This document shows, in pieces, positions 33,635-43,500 of a stretch of DNA of 64,000 bases. The stretch covers positions 22,934 to 86,933 of the forward strand of contig JAOAAY010000014.1 in NCBI GenBank assembly GCA_026418615.1, read 5' to 3'. The stretch's first letter is position 1. Every line of letters starts with the position of its first letter. This DNA is from Candidatus Sumerlaeaceae bacterium. Lineage in GTDB: Bacteria; Sumerlaeota; Sumerlaeia; Sumerlaeales; Sumerlaeaceae. The notes under the pieces are model-generated. The model was not told the origin of the DNA and did no database searches. It saw nothing but the letters and a program-made list of their open reading frames with translations. The position numbers and the translations under genes were made by a program.

Positions 33635-35296
33635 ATGAAAACACTGTTTCGTTCCGCAATGCTTCTCGCCACCTGTTTAGGCCTTATCGCGCAGGCGTCT
33701 GCGGATGTCATTCACTTGCGCAATGGTCAGAAACAGGCGGGACTGATAATCGCCAACGACCCGGCCCAGCCTACGGTGACCATCCGGACCAGCATGGGCG
33801 AACTGGCCATTCCCCGCTCGAAGGTGGCGCGGATCGAGGACGAGCCTGACGCGCTCGGCTACGGCCATATCGCTCAGGAATTCATCAATGCGGGCGATTA
33901 CGAGCGCGCGGCGGCCGAACTGGCCGAAGGTCTGAAATTAGACAAAGATAATGCTGTCCTTCGGGAGAAGATGGCTGCCGTTGAGGCCGCCCGCGGGAAG
34001 GCGAAAGAGGCTGCCGCCCAGGAGGAGGCCCAGAACTTTGACAAAGTTCTGGCCGATGCGCAGGCGCTGGCGAAGGAAAAGAAGTTTGATGAGGCTATCA
34101 GGCTTTTGCGTACGGTGGATCCTGCGGGCGATTCCGCACGAAGCGTGCCCTACCGTCAGGTGGCCTCGCAGATCTACACGGAGTGGGGCATATCGCGGGC
34201 GGATCATCAGGATCCGGCGGCCGCTGTGGATCATTTGCAGATGGCCCTGCGGCTTGATCCAAAAAACGAAACGGCCCGCCGCCAACTCGTTCGGGTTTGG
34301 GAGGGCAACCCCGCCAAACTCGATGAGGTGATCGCCTTTTACAAGGACAGCACCAAACCGGAGGACCGCCTGCGGCTGGCCGATGCCTACTTTAGGCAGA
34401 AAAACTATGAGCAGGCCCTGCCCATTTACCTCGAATATTTTGGCCAGCCGGGCACGGCGGATCAGGTGACTTACGATCGTATCCGCCTGATGTTTGACAT
34501 GCTGCACCGCCAGTATGCGGATCAGGGCAACTACGCGCGCGCCCTCGAAGTGTACAAGCAGTTCCTTGAGTTTTCTCCAGAGGAAAGCCAGTCGCCTTTG
34601 GCCCGGTACGAGTACATGCTCAGGCGGTCGCAGACGGATCTGACCGATCTCAACGCTCGGGCCGAACTGGCCCGGTTTGCCGAGGAACGCGGCATGGCCG
34701 AAACGGCGCGCGAGGAGTACCGCAATATCTTGGCGGTGAATCCGCGGCATGAGGCAGCGCTAGCCGGTCTGAAACGGTTTGCGGATGCCGACGCTCAAGA
34801 CCTGCGCGACTTCTTTGCGCAGGGCGAGTATCTGCTGGTGCGTCAGAAGGCTCGCGACATCTCGGCCTCCTACAGCATGTTCCCGGACATTGTGAAGGAG
34901 GCCTCCGAACTCGATGCCAAGGCTGAGGTCGAGCAGCGCAAGGTGGCGAAAACCCAGCAGCAGCAAGCCGTGGCGCTGGCTCTGCGGGGTGATGACTATT
35001 ACAATCAGGCCTTGGCGTATCTGTCGGCCTACACCAGTTCCGAGCGCGACCGGTCGGTACGGGTCTTCTCGCCGAAAATCGAGGCGGCGAAAAACCTGCA
35101 GCGCGCGCTCTTCTCGTGGCGGCAAGCCCTGCAAATCTCGCCGGATTTAGGCGCTCCGACCAGTTATGACCTTTACAACAAGATCGCCGATGCTCAGGCC
35201 AAATACATGGTGCTGACCAACCCCAATCCGCCCCGGTTGCCCTCGCGCGATTTGGACCGCATGAGGCGCGGTGCCGACTCGAAAGGCAGCAAGTAG
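33635..35296 (+). CDS. Exported TPR-repeat protein
   Basis: The protein has 553 residues from ATG at 33635 (AAGGAAAG upstream); earlier in-frame codons would hide the signal peptide (MKTLFRSAMLLATCLGLIAQ). After it, DVIHLRNGQKQAGLIIAN to VARIE forms a small beta domain often found before TPRs in such proteins. TPR motifs follow (GDYERAAAELAEGLKLD, QDPAAAVDHLQMALRLDP, GNYARALEVYKQFLEFS). It is divergent from the polysaccharide operon, with 100 nt between, and may be part of the same surface-assembly process. Partner unknown. Confidence 0.8.
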   Translation: MKTLFRSAMLLATCLGLIAQASADVIHLRNGQKQAGLIIANDPAQPTVTIRTSMGELAIPRSKVARIEDEPDALGYGHIAQEFINAGDYERAAAELAEGLKLDKDNAVLREKMAAVEAARGKAKEAAAQEEAQNFDKVLADAQALAKEKKFDEAIRLLRTVDPAGDSARSVPYRQVASQIYTEWGISRADHQDPAAAVDHLQMALRLDPKNETARRQLVRVWEGNPAKLDEVIAFYKDSTKPEDRLRLADAYFRQKNYEQALPIYLEYFGQPGTADQVTYDRIRLMFDMLHRQYADQGNYARALEVYKQFLEFSPEESQSPLARYEYMLRRSQTDLTDLNARAELARFAEERGMAETAREEYRNILAVNPRHEAALAGLKRFADADAQDLRDFFAQGEYLLVRQKARDISASYSMFPDIVKEASELDAKAEVEQRKVAKTQQQQAVALALRGDDYYNQALAYLSAYTSSERDRSVRVFSPKIEAAKNLQRALFSWRQALQISPDLGAPTSYDLYNKIADAQAKYMVLTNPNPPRLPSRDLDRMRRGADSKGSK

Positions 35297-35320
35297 CCCG
35301 GGCGTCAGCACGGGCGCCTG

Positions 35321-36814
35321 TCAGGAGTCAATCTGCGCCCGTTGGAGTTTGCCGCTAAAGTCCACATAAATGCTTTTCCACTCGGTGAAGATGTCGAGCA
35401 CCGTGTGGCAGGCTTCGCGGTGTCCGTTGCCGGTCGCCTTGACGCCGCCGAAGGGCAGTTGCACCTCGGCTCCAATCGTCGGTCCGTTGATATAGGTGAT
35501 GCCGGCCTCGATGTCGCGCATGGCGCGGAAAGCGGCGTTCACATCCCGGGTGTAAATGGATGAACTGAGGCCGTAGATGGTGCCGTTGAGGACCGTGATG
35601 GCTTCGTCGAGGTCGCGCACTTTGATGACGCTCAAGACCGGGCCAAAGATTTCTTCCTGAGCGATGCGCATGTGGGGCTGCACGCCGGTGAAGATGGTTG
35701 GCTCGAAAAACCAGCCTTTGGCGTGGTCGCCCGAGGTCAGCGCCTTGCCGCCGAGCGCCAGCGTCGCCTTGTCCTCTTCACGGCCGATGACGACATATTG
35801 CTCGACGGTCCGTCGCTGAGACTCGCTTACCAGCGGGCCCATCTGAGTCTGTTCATCAAGCCCGTTGCCCACCCGCAAGGTCTTGGCGCGCTCAATCAGC
35901 ATGGCGACAAACTGGTCGTGCACCTTCTCGTGGACGATGAGCCGGCTGGTGGCGGTGCACCGCTGACCGGTCGTGCCGAAAGCGCCCCACAGGGCTCCCT
36001 CCAGAGCGAGATCAAGGTCTGCATCATCCATGACGATTTGCGCGTTTTTGCCTCCTAATTCGAGGCTGATGCGTTTGAGCAGTTCGCCACCCCGGGCGGC
36101 GATCTTGCGTCCCACCTCGCTCGAACCTGTAAAAGAGATTACGGCCACATCGGGATGCTCGACGAGGGGGTTGCCGACGGCCGAGCCCGTGCCGCAGACG
36201 AGGTTGATGACCTTGGGCGGGACGCCGGCCTCGAGGAGAATTTCAACGAGTTTGACGGCTGTGGCCGGCGTGTCGGTGGCGGGTTTGAACACCACCGTGT
36301 TGCCGCACACGAGCGCCGGAAAAATTTTCCATGTCGGGATCGCCATGGGAAAGTTCCAAGGCGTGATCATGCCGCAAACGCCAACGGGCATGCGGACGCT
36401 CATGCCGAACTTGTTGGGAAACTCGCACGGAACCGTATCGCCAAACAGACGGCGTCCCTCGCCCGCGGCATAGTAGGCCGTATCAATGCCCTCCTGCACA
36501 TCCCCGCGTGTCTCGGCAAGGATTTTGCCCATCTCGCGGGTCATCAGGCGGGCCAATTCCTCTTTGCGTTCGGTCAGGATGTCGCCCGCGCGTTTGATAA
36601 TCTCCGCGCGCTTGGGCGCCGGCACGAGCCGCCATGACGCGTAGGCCTCCTTGGCGGCCGCAACGGCCTCCTTGACCTCTTCCGGTCCGCCGGCGGGAAA
36701 CACCCCGATGACATCGGAGGTGTCAGCGGGATTCATGTTTTCAAATGTGCCGTTGGTGCCGGTCTCGACCCATTTGCCAGCGATGAAATTGCGGTAAACA
36801 CACTTTTCGGCCAT
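35321..36814 (-). CDS. Aldehyde dehydrogenase (NAD(P)+-dependent)
   Basis: The protein has 497 residues from ATG at 36814. It oxidises an aldehyde to its acid. Family residues are visible: [13 protein letters not shown] (Asn of the oxyanion hole), FTGSSEVG (cofactor loop), LELGGKN (general base Glu) and GQRCTATSR (nucleophile Cys). The sequence is close in style to bacterial alpha-ketoglutarate semialdehyde and succinate semialdehyde dehydrogenases ([20 protein letters not shown]), but substrate specificity cannot be read from it. No sugar-acid pathway genes are adjacent. It converges on the TPR gene 24 nt away. Confidence 0.93.
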   Translation of the reverse strand: MAEKCVYRNFIAGKWVETGTNGTFENMNPADTSDVIGVFPAGGPEEVKEAVAAAKEAYASWRLVPAPKRAEIIKRAGDILTERKEELARLMTREMGKILAETRGDVQEGIDTAYYAAGEGRRLFGDTVPCEFPNKFGMSVRMPVGVCGMITPWNFPMAIPTWKIFPALVCGNTVVFKPATDTPATAVKLVEILLEAGVPPKVINLVCGTGSAVGNPLVEHPDVAVISFTGSSEVGRKIAARGGELLKRISLELGGKNAQIVMDDADLDLALEGALWGAFGTTGQRCTATSRLIVHEKVHDQFVAMLIERAKTLRVGNGLDEQTQMGPLVSESQRRTVEQYVVIGREEDKATLALGGKALTSGDHAKGWFFEPTIFTGVQPHMRIAQEEIFGPVLSVIKVRDLDEAITVLNGTIYGLSSSIYTRDVNAAFRAMRDIEAGITYINGPTIGAEVQLPFGGVKATGNGHREACHTVLDIFTEWKSIYVDFSGKLQRAQIDS

Positions 36815-37264
36815 ACTCCTGCTCCTCGTGCCCCCGTCGTGAGGTGGTCTGTTTGCGGCATGAATCGTCGCCGGCACCCCGCGGGCCTTTCAACCCGATT
36901 CTTGCGCCGGAGGGTGCTGGCATCCGCGGCGTCGGCCGCTGCCCAAGGCACCTTCGCTGCTACTGCTGAGTGCGGCTGCCGGTGTTTATACCGAGTTCGA
37001 ACTGGGCCGCAGGACAGGCCTGTTTGACATAAGGCGACGCTTGTCGGCGGGGTTCCGCGAGTAGTGCCCGATCGGGTTCGTGGGGGAATGTTGCTAAATT
37101 TGGACGCGGCTGAAGGGGAGCGAGGCAATCAGGCGTCAGAGGCCGGCCCCGGGCGGCAGCCTCGGGTTAGGGCTTGCAGGCGCGGGCAGTACATGGTGGC
37201 TAATTGCTCGAGTTCGGGTCGGACATGGTACGCGCTTGAGCCAGAAGCGAGGGGAGACAGCGAC
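36815..37264. promoter_or_regulatory. Divergent intergenic region, aldehyde dehydrogenase / PH-domain gene
   Basis: About 450 nt with no convincing gene on either strand. A perfect TTGACA occurs at 37024-37029 but lacks a -10 partner at normal spacing. A GAGGGGAGA purine run near the end is the ribosome site of the gene at 37265. No repeats or RNA gene were seen. Confidence 0.4.
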
Positions 37265-37777
37265 ATGTCGCAATTGACACAGCCGGCTCCGGCGCCGGCG
37301 GACAAGCCGGAAGAGGAAATCTGGCGAGGCAGGCCTTCGCTCCGTCTGCCGGGGCTGCACTTGGGGTTGGCGGTTTTGGTGGTCGTTGCGGTGGACGCCG
37401 TTATCTGGCTGGTCGCCGGGTCGGCAGGGCTGTTGCCGCGTATGATACTCTATGCAGTGCTCCTGTCAGGGGTTGCTGTGCGTGGGCTTATTGCCCAGTG
37501 GTCTGAGTCCTATCGGTTATCTAACAAATATTTGTATGTCGAGCGGGGCATCCTGAATCGGGTTACAGATCAGGTGGACATGCGCCGTTTCCGCGACCTG
37601 CGCGTCCGCAAGATGCTGATTCCTCGAATTGTCGGATGTGGCGATGTGGTCGTGATTTCGACGGATGTGACGCACAGCGAGCAGGCGCTGCGTGATGTGA
37701 CCAATCCCGACCATGTCGCGTCCATGATCCGGCAAGTGGCCGAGTCGCGCCGCACTTCCATCGTGGATGTCGAGTGA
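37265..37777 (+). CDS. Membrane protein with bacterial PH domain (YdbS/DUF304-like)
   Basis: The protein has 170 residues from ATG at 37265 (GAGGGGAGA upstream). It has two membrane segments (about 37-57 and 61-82) followed by a bacterial pleckstrin-like domain: SYRLSNKYLYVERGILNRVT, then RRFRDLRVRKMLIPRIVGCG and VVISTDVTHSEQAL. This layout matches the YdbS/DUF304 family, whose members sit in the inner membrane and have no defined biochemical activity. Its stop overlaps a GTG that could start the next gene; the likelier isocitrate dehydrogenase start lies 36 nt further on. Confidence 0.82.
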   Translation: MSQLTQPAPAPADKPEEEIWRGRPSLRLPGLHLGLAVLVVVAVDAVIWLVAGSAGLLPRMILYAVLLSGVAVRGLIAQWSESYRLSNKYLYVERGILNRVTDQVDMRRFRDLRVRKMLIPRIVGCGDVVVISTDVTHSEQALRDVTNPDHVASMIRQVAESRRTSIVDVE

Positions 37778-37812
37778 AAATACAGGCCGCGGAGCGGAGA
37801 GGGAACCCTGAG

Positions 37813-38841
37813 GTGACCGGAAAAAGACATGTCATTACGCTGATTCCCGGTGACGGGATTGGGCCGGAAGTCGTGGGCGCTACGGTTCGCGTGGTGGAGG
37901 CTCTGGGGCTGGACATTGTCTGGGAGGAGGTCGAGGCCGGCGGCGATGTGGCCGTCAAGTATGGTTCCCCTGTGCCAGAGCATGTTTTCGCATCGGTGCG
38001 TAAGAACGGCGTGGCGTTGAAAGGCCCGATCACAACGCCTGTGGGGGCAGGCTTCCCGAGCGCCAATGTCACCATCCGCAAGAAACTTGGCCTCTACGCC
38101 AATGTACGGCCCGCGCGCAGCCTGCCGGCGATCAAGACACGGTTCGAAGGCGTGGACCTTGTGGTTGTGCGTGAGAATACAGAAGACCTTTATTCCGGTC
38201 TGGAACATATTGTGGTGCCCGGGGTGGTGGAGAGCCTCAAGATCATCACCGAGGAGGCATCGTTGCGCGTGGGGCGCTTTGCGTTCGACTACGCCCGCCG
38301 CAACGGCCGGAAACTCGTGACCGCCGTCCACAAAGCCAACATCATGAAACTCTCTGACGGACTGTTTCTCGAGTGCACCCGCCGGGCGTCCAAGGAGTAT
38401 CCGGAGATCGAGTACCGCGAGATCATCGTGGACAATTTGTGCATGCAACTGGTGACGAATCCCTGCCAGTTCGATGTGCTGCTTTTGGAGAATCTCTACG
38501 GCGACATCATCAGCGATTTGTGCGCCGGGCTGGTAGGCGGGCTAGGTGTGGTGCCGGCGGCAAACATCGGTCCGGACCTTGCCGTGTTCGAAGCGGTGCA
38601 TGGCAGTGCGCCCGACATTGCTGGACGCGGGATCGCGAACCCGACCGCCGTCATGTTTTCCGCTGTCATGATGCTCCGTTATCTCGGCGAGACGGACGCC
38701 GCCGCCCGCATGGAGGCGGCCATCATTGGTGTGTTGGACGAAGGCAAAACGGTGACCCGCGACCTCGGCGGAACGGCGAGCACCAAGGAGTACGCCGACG
38801 CGGTGATCGCCCGCCTGAAGGATAGTCCGGGTTGTCACTAA
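37813..38841 (+). CDS. NAD-dependent isocitrate dehydrogenase (IDH3-like)
   Basis: The protein has 342 residues from a GTG at 37813 with GGAGAGGG 9 nt upstream; a GTG at 37774 would add 13. It begins TGKRHVITLIPGDGIGPEVV. The enzyme converts isocitrate to 2-oxoglutarate and CO2 in the TCA cycle. Family residues include NTEDLYSGLEHIVVPG (substrate loop of the NAD-IDH type), HKANIMKLSDGLFLECTR and FEAVHGSAPDIAGRGIANPT. The loop sequence favours isocitrate over isopropylmalate or homoisocitrate. The leader AVDPEA-like loops of LeuB are absent. It follows the PH-domain gene in an operon. Confidence 0.88.
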   Translation: MTGKRHVITLIPGDGIGPEVVGATVRVVEALGLDIVWEEVEAGGDVAVKYGSPVPEHVFASVRKNGVALKGPITTPVGAGFPSANVTIRKKLGLYANVRPARSLPAIKTRFEGVDLVVVRENTEDLYSGLEHIVVPGVVESLKIITEEASLRVGRFAFDYARRNGRKLVTAVHKANIMKLSDGLFLECTRRASKEYPEIEYREIIVDNLCMQLVTNPCQFDVLLLENLYGDIISDLCAGLVGGLGVVPAANIGPDLAVFEAVHGSAPDIAGRGIANPTAVMFSAVMMLRYLGETDAAARMEAAIIGVLDEGKTVTRDLGGTASTKEYADAVIARLKDSPGCH

Positions 38842-39005
38842 CCGCTGCGTCCGTCCGCCCTCGTGCAACTGGGTGGTACGCTCTCGTACGACGGGTCGGC
38901 GCACGCTGTCACAATGAGACTGATCCTAATGATTTTACCCGCGGGCGTTTGGATGGCACCGTTCTTGGTATCGCATCGAGGTATCATGCGTCGTAGAGGA
39001 TGCCT

Positions 39006-40301
39006 ATGATGAGAGCGTGCTGGCGTCTGACGGTGTGCTTGGGGTTAGCGATCACAGTGTTGAGTGCGCTGCCGCTGGCTGCCCTGCCAGCAGGGGGCGC
39101 TGCTCAGCGCCAACCGGGCCGAAATGTGCGCCAATCGCGTGATTCAGGGAGCCGCCAGCGCGTTTTCGAAGAGCGCATGAGACGGCGCGCTGAGGCCGAA
39201 AAACGCGTCCAATCCGCCGGAGCGAAGGCTCGCGATCCACGCCGGCAGACTCCGGCGAGACGACGCCAGTTTGTTAATATGCCGTCCATCGCATCAGACC
39301 CTCAAACGACGCGTTTGCCCGTGCAAAGTAACGACCCCGCCACCAGGACCTCAGAGTCTGTCACAAGCATGACCGCCACGGTTACCACGACGACCTTGCT
39401 TGAGCCCGTGTCAACTCCAACAGGGGGGCTGGCCGCCGGGCCTATTCTTGGGCTCGTCCAGAGTCTGCCTCCGCAGACCCGTCGCACGGCGGTCGAAAAG
39501 TTGCGCGCCATGTCTGCCGAAGAACGCTTTCGCATGAGGCGGGACATCGAGTCAGCACCGGAGGGGGAGCGGGCGGCACTCTTGATGCGCGCTCTGGGAA
39601 TCGGGGGTACGCTTGCCCCCGACTGGACGAGCACCGTGGCGCAGTTGATGACCAGTGCCCATCCTGAGATGGCGCAATATTTGGCTGCGCCGAGGGGGAC
39701 ACCCTATGTGGTACAGGCGGACCATGCCCGGCCGCAACAATACCGAGCCTCAGAGAGCGGGCCGCTTCCCGAGGCGGGGCGGCAGGCACCGCCGTTTCAT
39801 CTGATAACGCTGGAGGGCAAACCCGTCACCGCGGAGACTTTCCGGGGCCGGCCTCTTGTGCTCGAGTTTGGATCACTCACTTGCCCGGTGTTCCGTGCAA
39901 ACATCGCCGCGATGAATCTGCTGGCCGACGCCGTTGGTGATCGGGCTGCCTTTCTGCTGGTGTACACGCTGGAGGCTCACCCGCAGGGCAGCGTGAGCCC
40001 GTATTCGGATGGAGAGTGGGTTCCGGATAAGAATTTTCAAGAAGGGGTGCTGAGGCGTCAGCCGAGCGACGCATCTGCGCGGATGGCGCTTGCCCGTGAA
40101 GCGGTCGAAAAGTTCGGCGTGCGGCTGCCGGTGGCCGTGGACTCGATGGACAACAAAACTTGGGCAGCCTTTGGTTCGCGTGCCAACAGCGCCTTCGTGT
40201 TGGACTCGGCCGGCGTGATTGTGGCCGCGCAGGAATGGACAGATCCCGATGGGTTGCGCGCCGTGCTGGACCGCCTCATTCCGGCTGCCGATCGGCCGTA
40301 A
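39006..40301 (+). CDS. Exported protein with deiodinase/peroxiredoxin-like thioredoxin-fold domain
   Basis: The protein has 431 residues from ATG at 39006 (TAGAGGA upstream; ATGs at 39000 and 39009 are alternatives). Signal peptide about 1-28. Residues about 30-255 are Arg/Ser/Thr-rich with helical parts. The C-terminal 170 residues form a thioredoxin fold: APPFHLITLEGKPVTAETF, then LVLEFGSLTCPVFRANIAAM and FLLVYTLEAHP. This resembles the iodothyronine deiodinase family, whose GSxT(Sec)P motif here reads GSLTCP with cysteine. A redox role on small molecules or peroxides outside the cytoplasm is inferred; iodine chemistry is not implied. No resolving-Cys pair is evident. Confidence 0.75.
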   Translation: MMRACWRLTVCLGLAITVLSALPLAALPAGGAAQRQPGRNVRQSRDSGSRQRVFEERMRRRAEAEKRVQSAGAKARDPRRQTPARRRQFVNMPSIASDPQTTRLPVQSNDPATRTSESVTSMTATVTTTTLLEPVSTPTGGLAAGPILGLVQSLPPQTRRTAVEKLRAMSAEERFRMRRDIESAPEGERAALLMRALGIGGTLAPDWTSTVAQLMTSAHPEMAQYLAAPRGTPYVVQADHARPQQYRASESGPLPEAGRQAPPFHLITLEGKPVTAETFRGRPLVLEFGSLTCPVFRANIAAMNLLADAVGDRAAFLLVYTLEAHPQGSVSPYSDGEWVPDKNFQEGVLRRQPSDASARMALAREAVEKFGVRLPVAVDSMDNKTWAAFGSRANSAFVLDSAGVIVAAQEWTDPDGLRAVLDRLIPAADRP

Positions 40302-40524
40302 AAGGTTAGTCTCCGGCACGGCCCTTCCGATTCCGATTGCGATGAATCTTCGCATGTTACCGCGTATTTACCCGCAGGATCGGTGAAAGCGAGTCAGGGC
40401 GCCCAACCCAGCCTGGTATGCGTGCTGTTATGCTAATGGCCTTCTGCCAGAGAGCACCAGATTCCGGTTTCGGCTGTCGCCGAGGCGGTATGGCCGGAGA
40501 TATCATATTAATAGGATTCCTGTC

Positions 40525-43500
40525 ATGACAAAGCCCCGTTTTTTTGCTGTGCTGGCTGCCGTGCTGGCGCTATTGATGGGTTCGCCCGTGCGGGCAGATA
40601 AACTGGACGACCTTGGCCTCGACCGCGATGGCAAACCGAAGGCTGTCGCGCCTGCCGCGGCCGACGGCTTGCGCGACCGACTGAATTTTTATTTCCGCGG
40701 CGCGGACGGCGGGATTGTGCGGATACAGAGGCCGAAATCGGCCGGGTTCGATGCTGCGGACAAGATGACGCGGATCACCGAACTGGCCCGCTGGGCTGTG
40801 GCTGGTCCGACAGCAGCCGAGCAGGCGCAGGGCCTGCGTCCCGTCTTCCCGGAAGGCACCTCGCTTCAGGCCGTTCGCTCCGGGCGCGACGGAATTGTGG
40901 AGTTCCTCCTCGATGTGCCCGCACCGTTCGTCCTCAACCCCAACTGGGTGGAGAGCCATCTCGACGCCATGGCGCGGGCGCTTTGGGGACCAATCCTCGA
41001 CATGGATGTGCCCGGATTCCAGATCCTGATGCGCGATCCGGCGTCGGGCGAGTTCGTGCCAATCGAAAAGTTTCTCCCGCCTCTACAGGAGCCCGAGGCC
41101 CCCGTGCCGGATACGGCTGCGCCCGTAGTGCAGGAAAAGACAGGCACACAGCCTCCAGTCATGGAGCCGCAAAACAATTTTCCGGTTCCGGGCAGCAGTC
41201 GGCCCGTGGGCGCCCTGACGGGCAAGGCTGTGTACCTAAACCCCGGGCACGGCTGGGTCTATCGCGACACGGGATCGTGGGGGCTTCAGCGCGGGTTCAC
41301 GCAAAACAACATCGAGGATTTCTCGAATGTAGACTGGGTCAATTCGTTTCTTGCCGCGTACGCCTATAATGCGGGTGCCGATGTGTTCAGCGTGCGCGAG
41401 ATGGATTTCAACACGAACATGGTCATTGTTGATAATGACGATGGGAACAACGGCACCACCGGCTATTTCGAAACCGGCAGCGGCTGGATCAACAGCAGCC
41501 TTGCCGGTTTCCGCAATGGATTTATCCCGTATCTGTCCGGGCAGGATCCATTTAGCAGCGGTACCAACCGGCTCAACTCGTGCGTTGTGGGCACACCGAC
41601 GGCTTCGGCCTCGTGGGTGCCGTCCATGCCGGCTGAGGGATGGTACAATGTTTATGTTTCCCATGCGGCTTTTACGAACCGGTCGCCGCAGGCGCATTAC
41701 CGCGTGCATCATGCGGGCGGGACGACGGACTACTACCTCGACCAGCGGATGCGGCGGTTCACCTGGGTGTTCATCGGCCGTTACTATTTTGAGGCCGGCG
41801 TGAACCCTGAACGAGCCAAGGTTGTTTTGTTCAACGATTCCACCACCAACACGCATTTCATCTCGGCCGATGCGGTTCGATTTGGCGGGGGCATGGGTCT
41901 CATCCGGCGCGGGAGTGCAACGAGCGGCAAGCCGCGCACCGACGAAGACTCCAGATATCACGCACAGTTCTGCGGCGTGCCCACAGCCACCTATGACAAA
42001 TCGGGCGATGACGAGTCGGATGGGTGGGCAGGTCGTCCGCAGATGGGCCGCTGGCTCAAACAGCAGGCCGAAGCCTACGGCGCTCCGGCGCAGGACAGTG
42101 TGTTCATCAGCAACCATACCAATGCATTTGATGGCACAGCCCGCGGACTGGACACCTATGTGTACACGGGATACACCGGCACCTGGCATGACACCTTCCG
42201 CAACTTTGTGCATGACGAGGTTCTGAACGACGGAAGTGTGGGTTACAGTTCGCTGTTTATCAATCATGGTGTGGGCAAGCGCTTCGGCAACTATGGCGAA
42301 AACAACCCGGCCAATGTCAGCGATCTGATGCCCATCTTTCTCGGCGAGTGGCTGTTCCACGACAACGCGACTGACATGTCGCTCTATCATGATCCAAAGT
42401 TTCGGATGAACATGGCCCGTGCAATCGTGCAGGGCACCGTGAAGTTCTGGGCCAGTCGCAATGGTACGGCGGTCAATCTGCTGCCGGAGCCGCCGCGCAA
42501 CCTGCGGGTGATCCAGACGACCTCAACGGCGATCCAGATTGGTTGGGATGTGCCGCTGACGGATACGCAGAATGTCCGCGGTCAAGCCGCCACTGGCTAC
42601 AAGGTTTATGTGAGCACACACGGGCGCGGTTTCGGCGCCGGCATACCGGTCTCTGGCGGCGGAACCACGACCTACACGCTGACCAATGTTCAGCCGGGCA
42701 CGACTTACTATGTGTATGTGACAGCCACGAACGCCGGCGGAGAGAGTTTCCCGACGGAAACGCTTGGGGCGAAGACCACCACGGCGTTCAGCGCGCCGAA
42801 ACTGTTGATTGTCAACGGATTTGATAAACTCGACATTGCGACGCGCGTTCAGGTTCCGTGGAGTGGCAGCACGCTGTTCCGACAGATTCTGCACAAGATG
42901 AACACATTCGACTATATCGTCGAACATGCGCGGGCGATTGACCAGTACTCGTCCACGACCCGCCCCATCGCCTTTGACTCGTGCAACAAAGAGGCGGTGG
43001 CGCTGGGTCTTGTGAACCTGGCCAATTATGCCGGTGTGATTTGGATCGGCGGCATGCAGGCGGAAGTCAGCACTACGGATCCGACCAATGACATCTCTCT
43101 CTCGGCCGCCAACCAAACCAGGCTGCAAAACTATTTGAATGCCGGCGGCCGGCTGTTCATTTCCGGATCCGACATTGCCTGGGACCTCGACCGGGGCGGT
43201 TCCACGACTTTTGTGGACAACTTCCTGAAGGCCAACTATGTGTCTGACAGTTCCGGGACCTTCGGGGTGTCGCCGGTGCCCGGCTCGATCTTTGAGGGGC
43301 TGGCTGCGCTGAGTTTCGACGACGGCAACGGTCCCACTTACCGGGTGCACTGGCCTGATGTCATCTCGACTGCGGGCGGTTCGATTGCGGCCCTATCGTA
43401 TGGCGGCGGCGCGACTTTGGTGGATGCGTTCGACGCAATCGGGGGGTGGCAAGATCCCAACTTTTCGGGGCAAACCAATGCGGATGCGGCCTCGACTTTT

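Noticed and set aside
37024..37029. Perfect TTGACA upstream of the PH-domain gene
   Set aside because: No -10 hexamer at suitable spacing; the following sequence is G/C-rich.
37813..38841. 3-isopropylmalate dehydrogenase (leuB)
   Set aside because: The substrate-loop sequence NTEDLYSGLEH is of the NAD-isocitrate dehydrogenase type, and no leu genes are adjacent.
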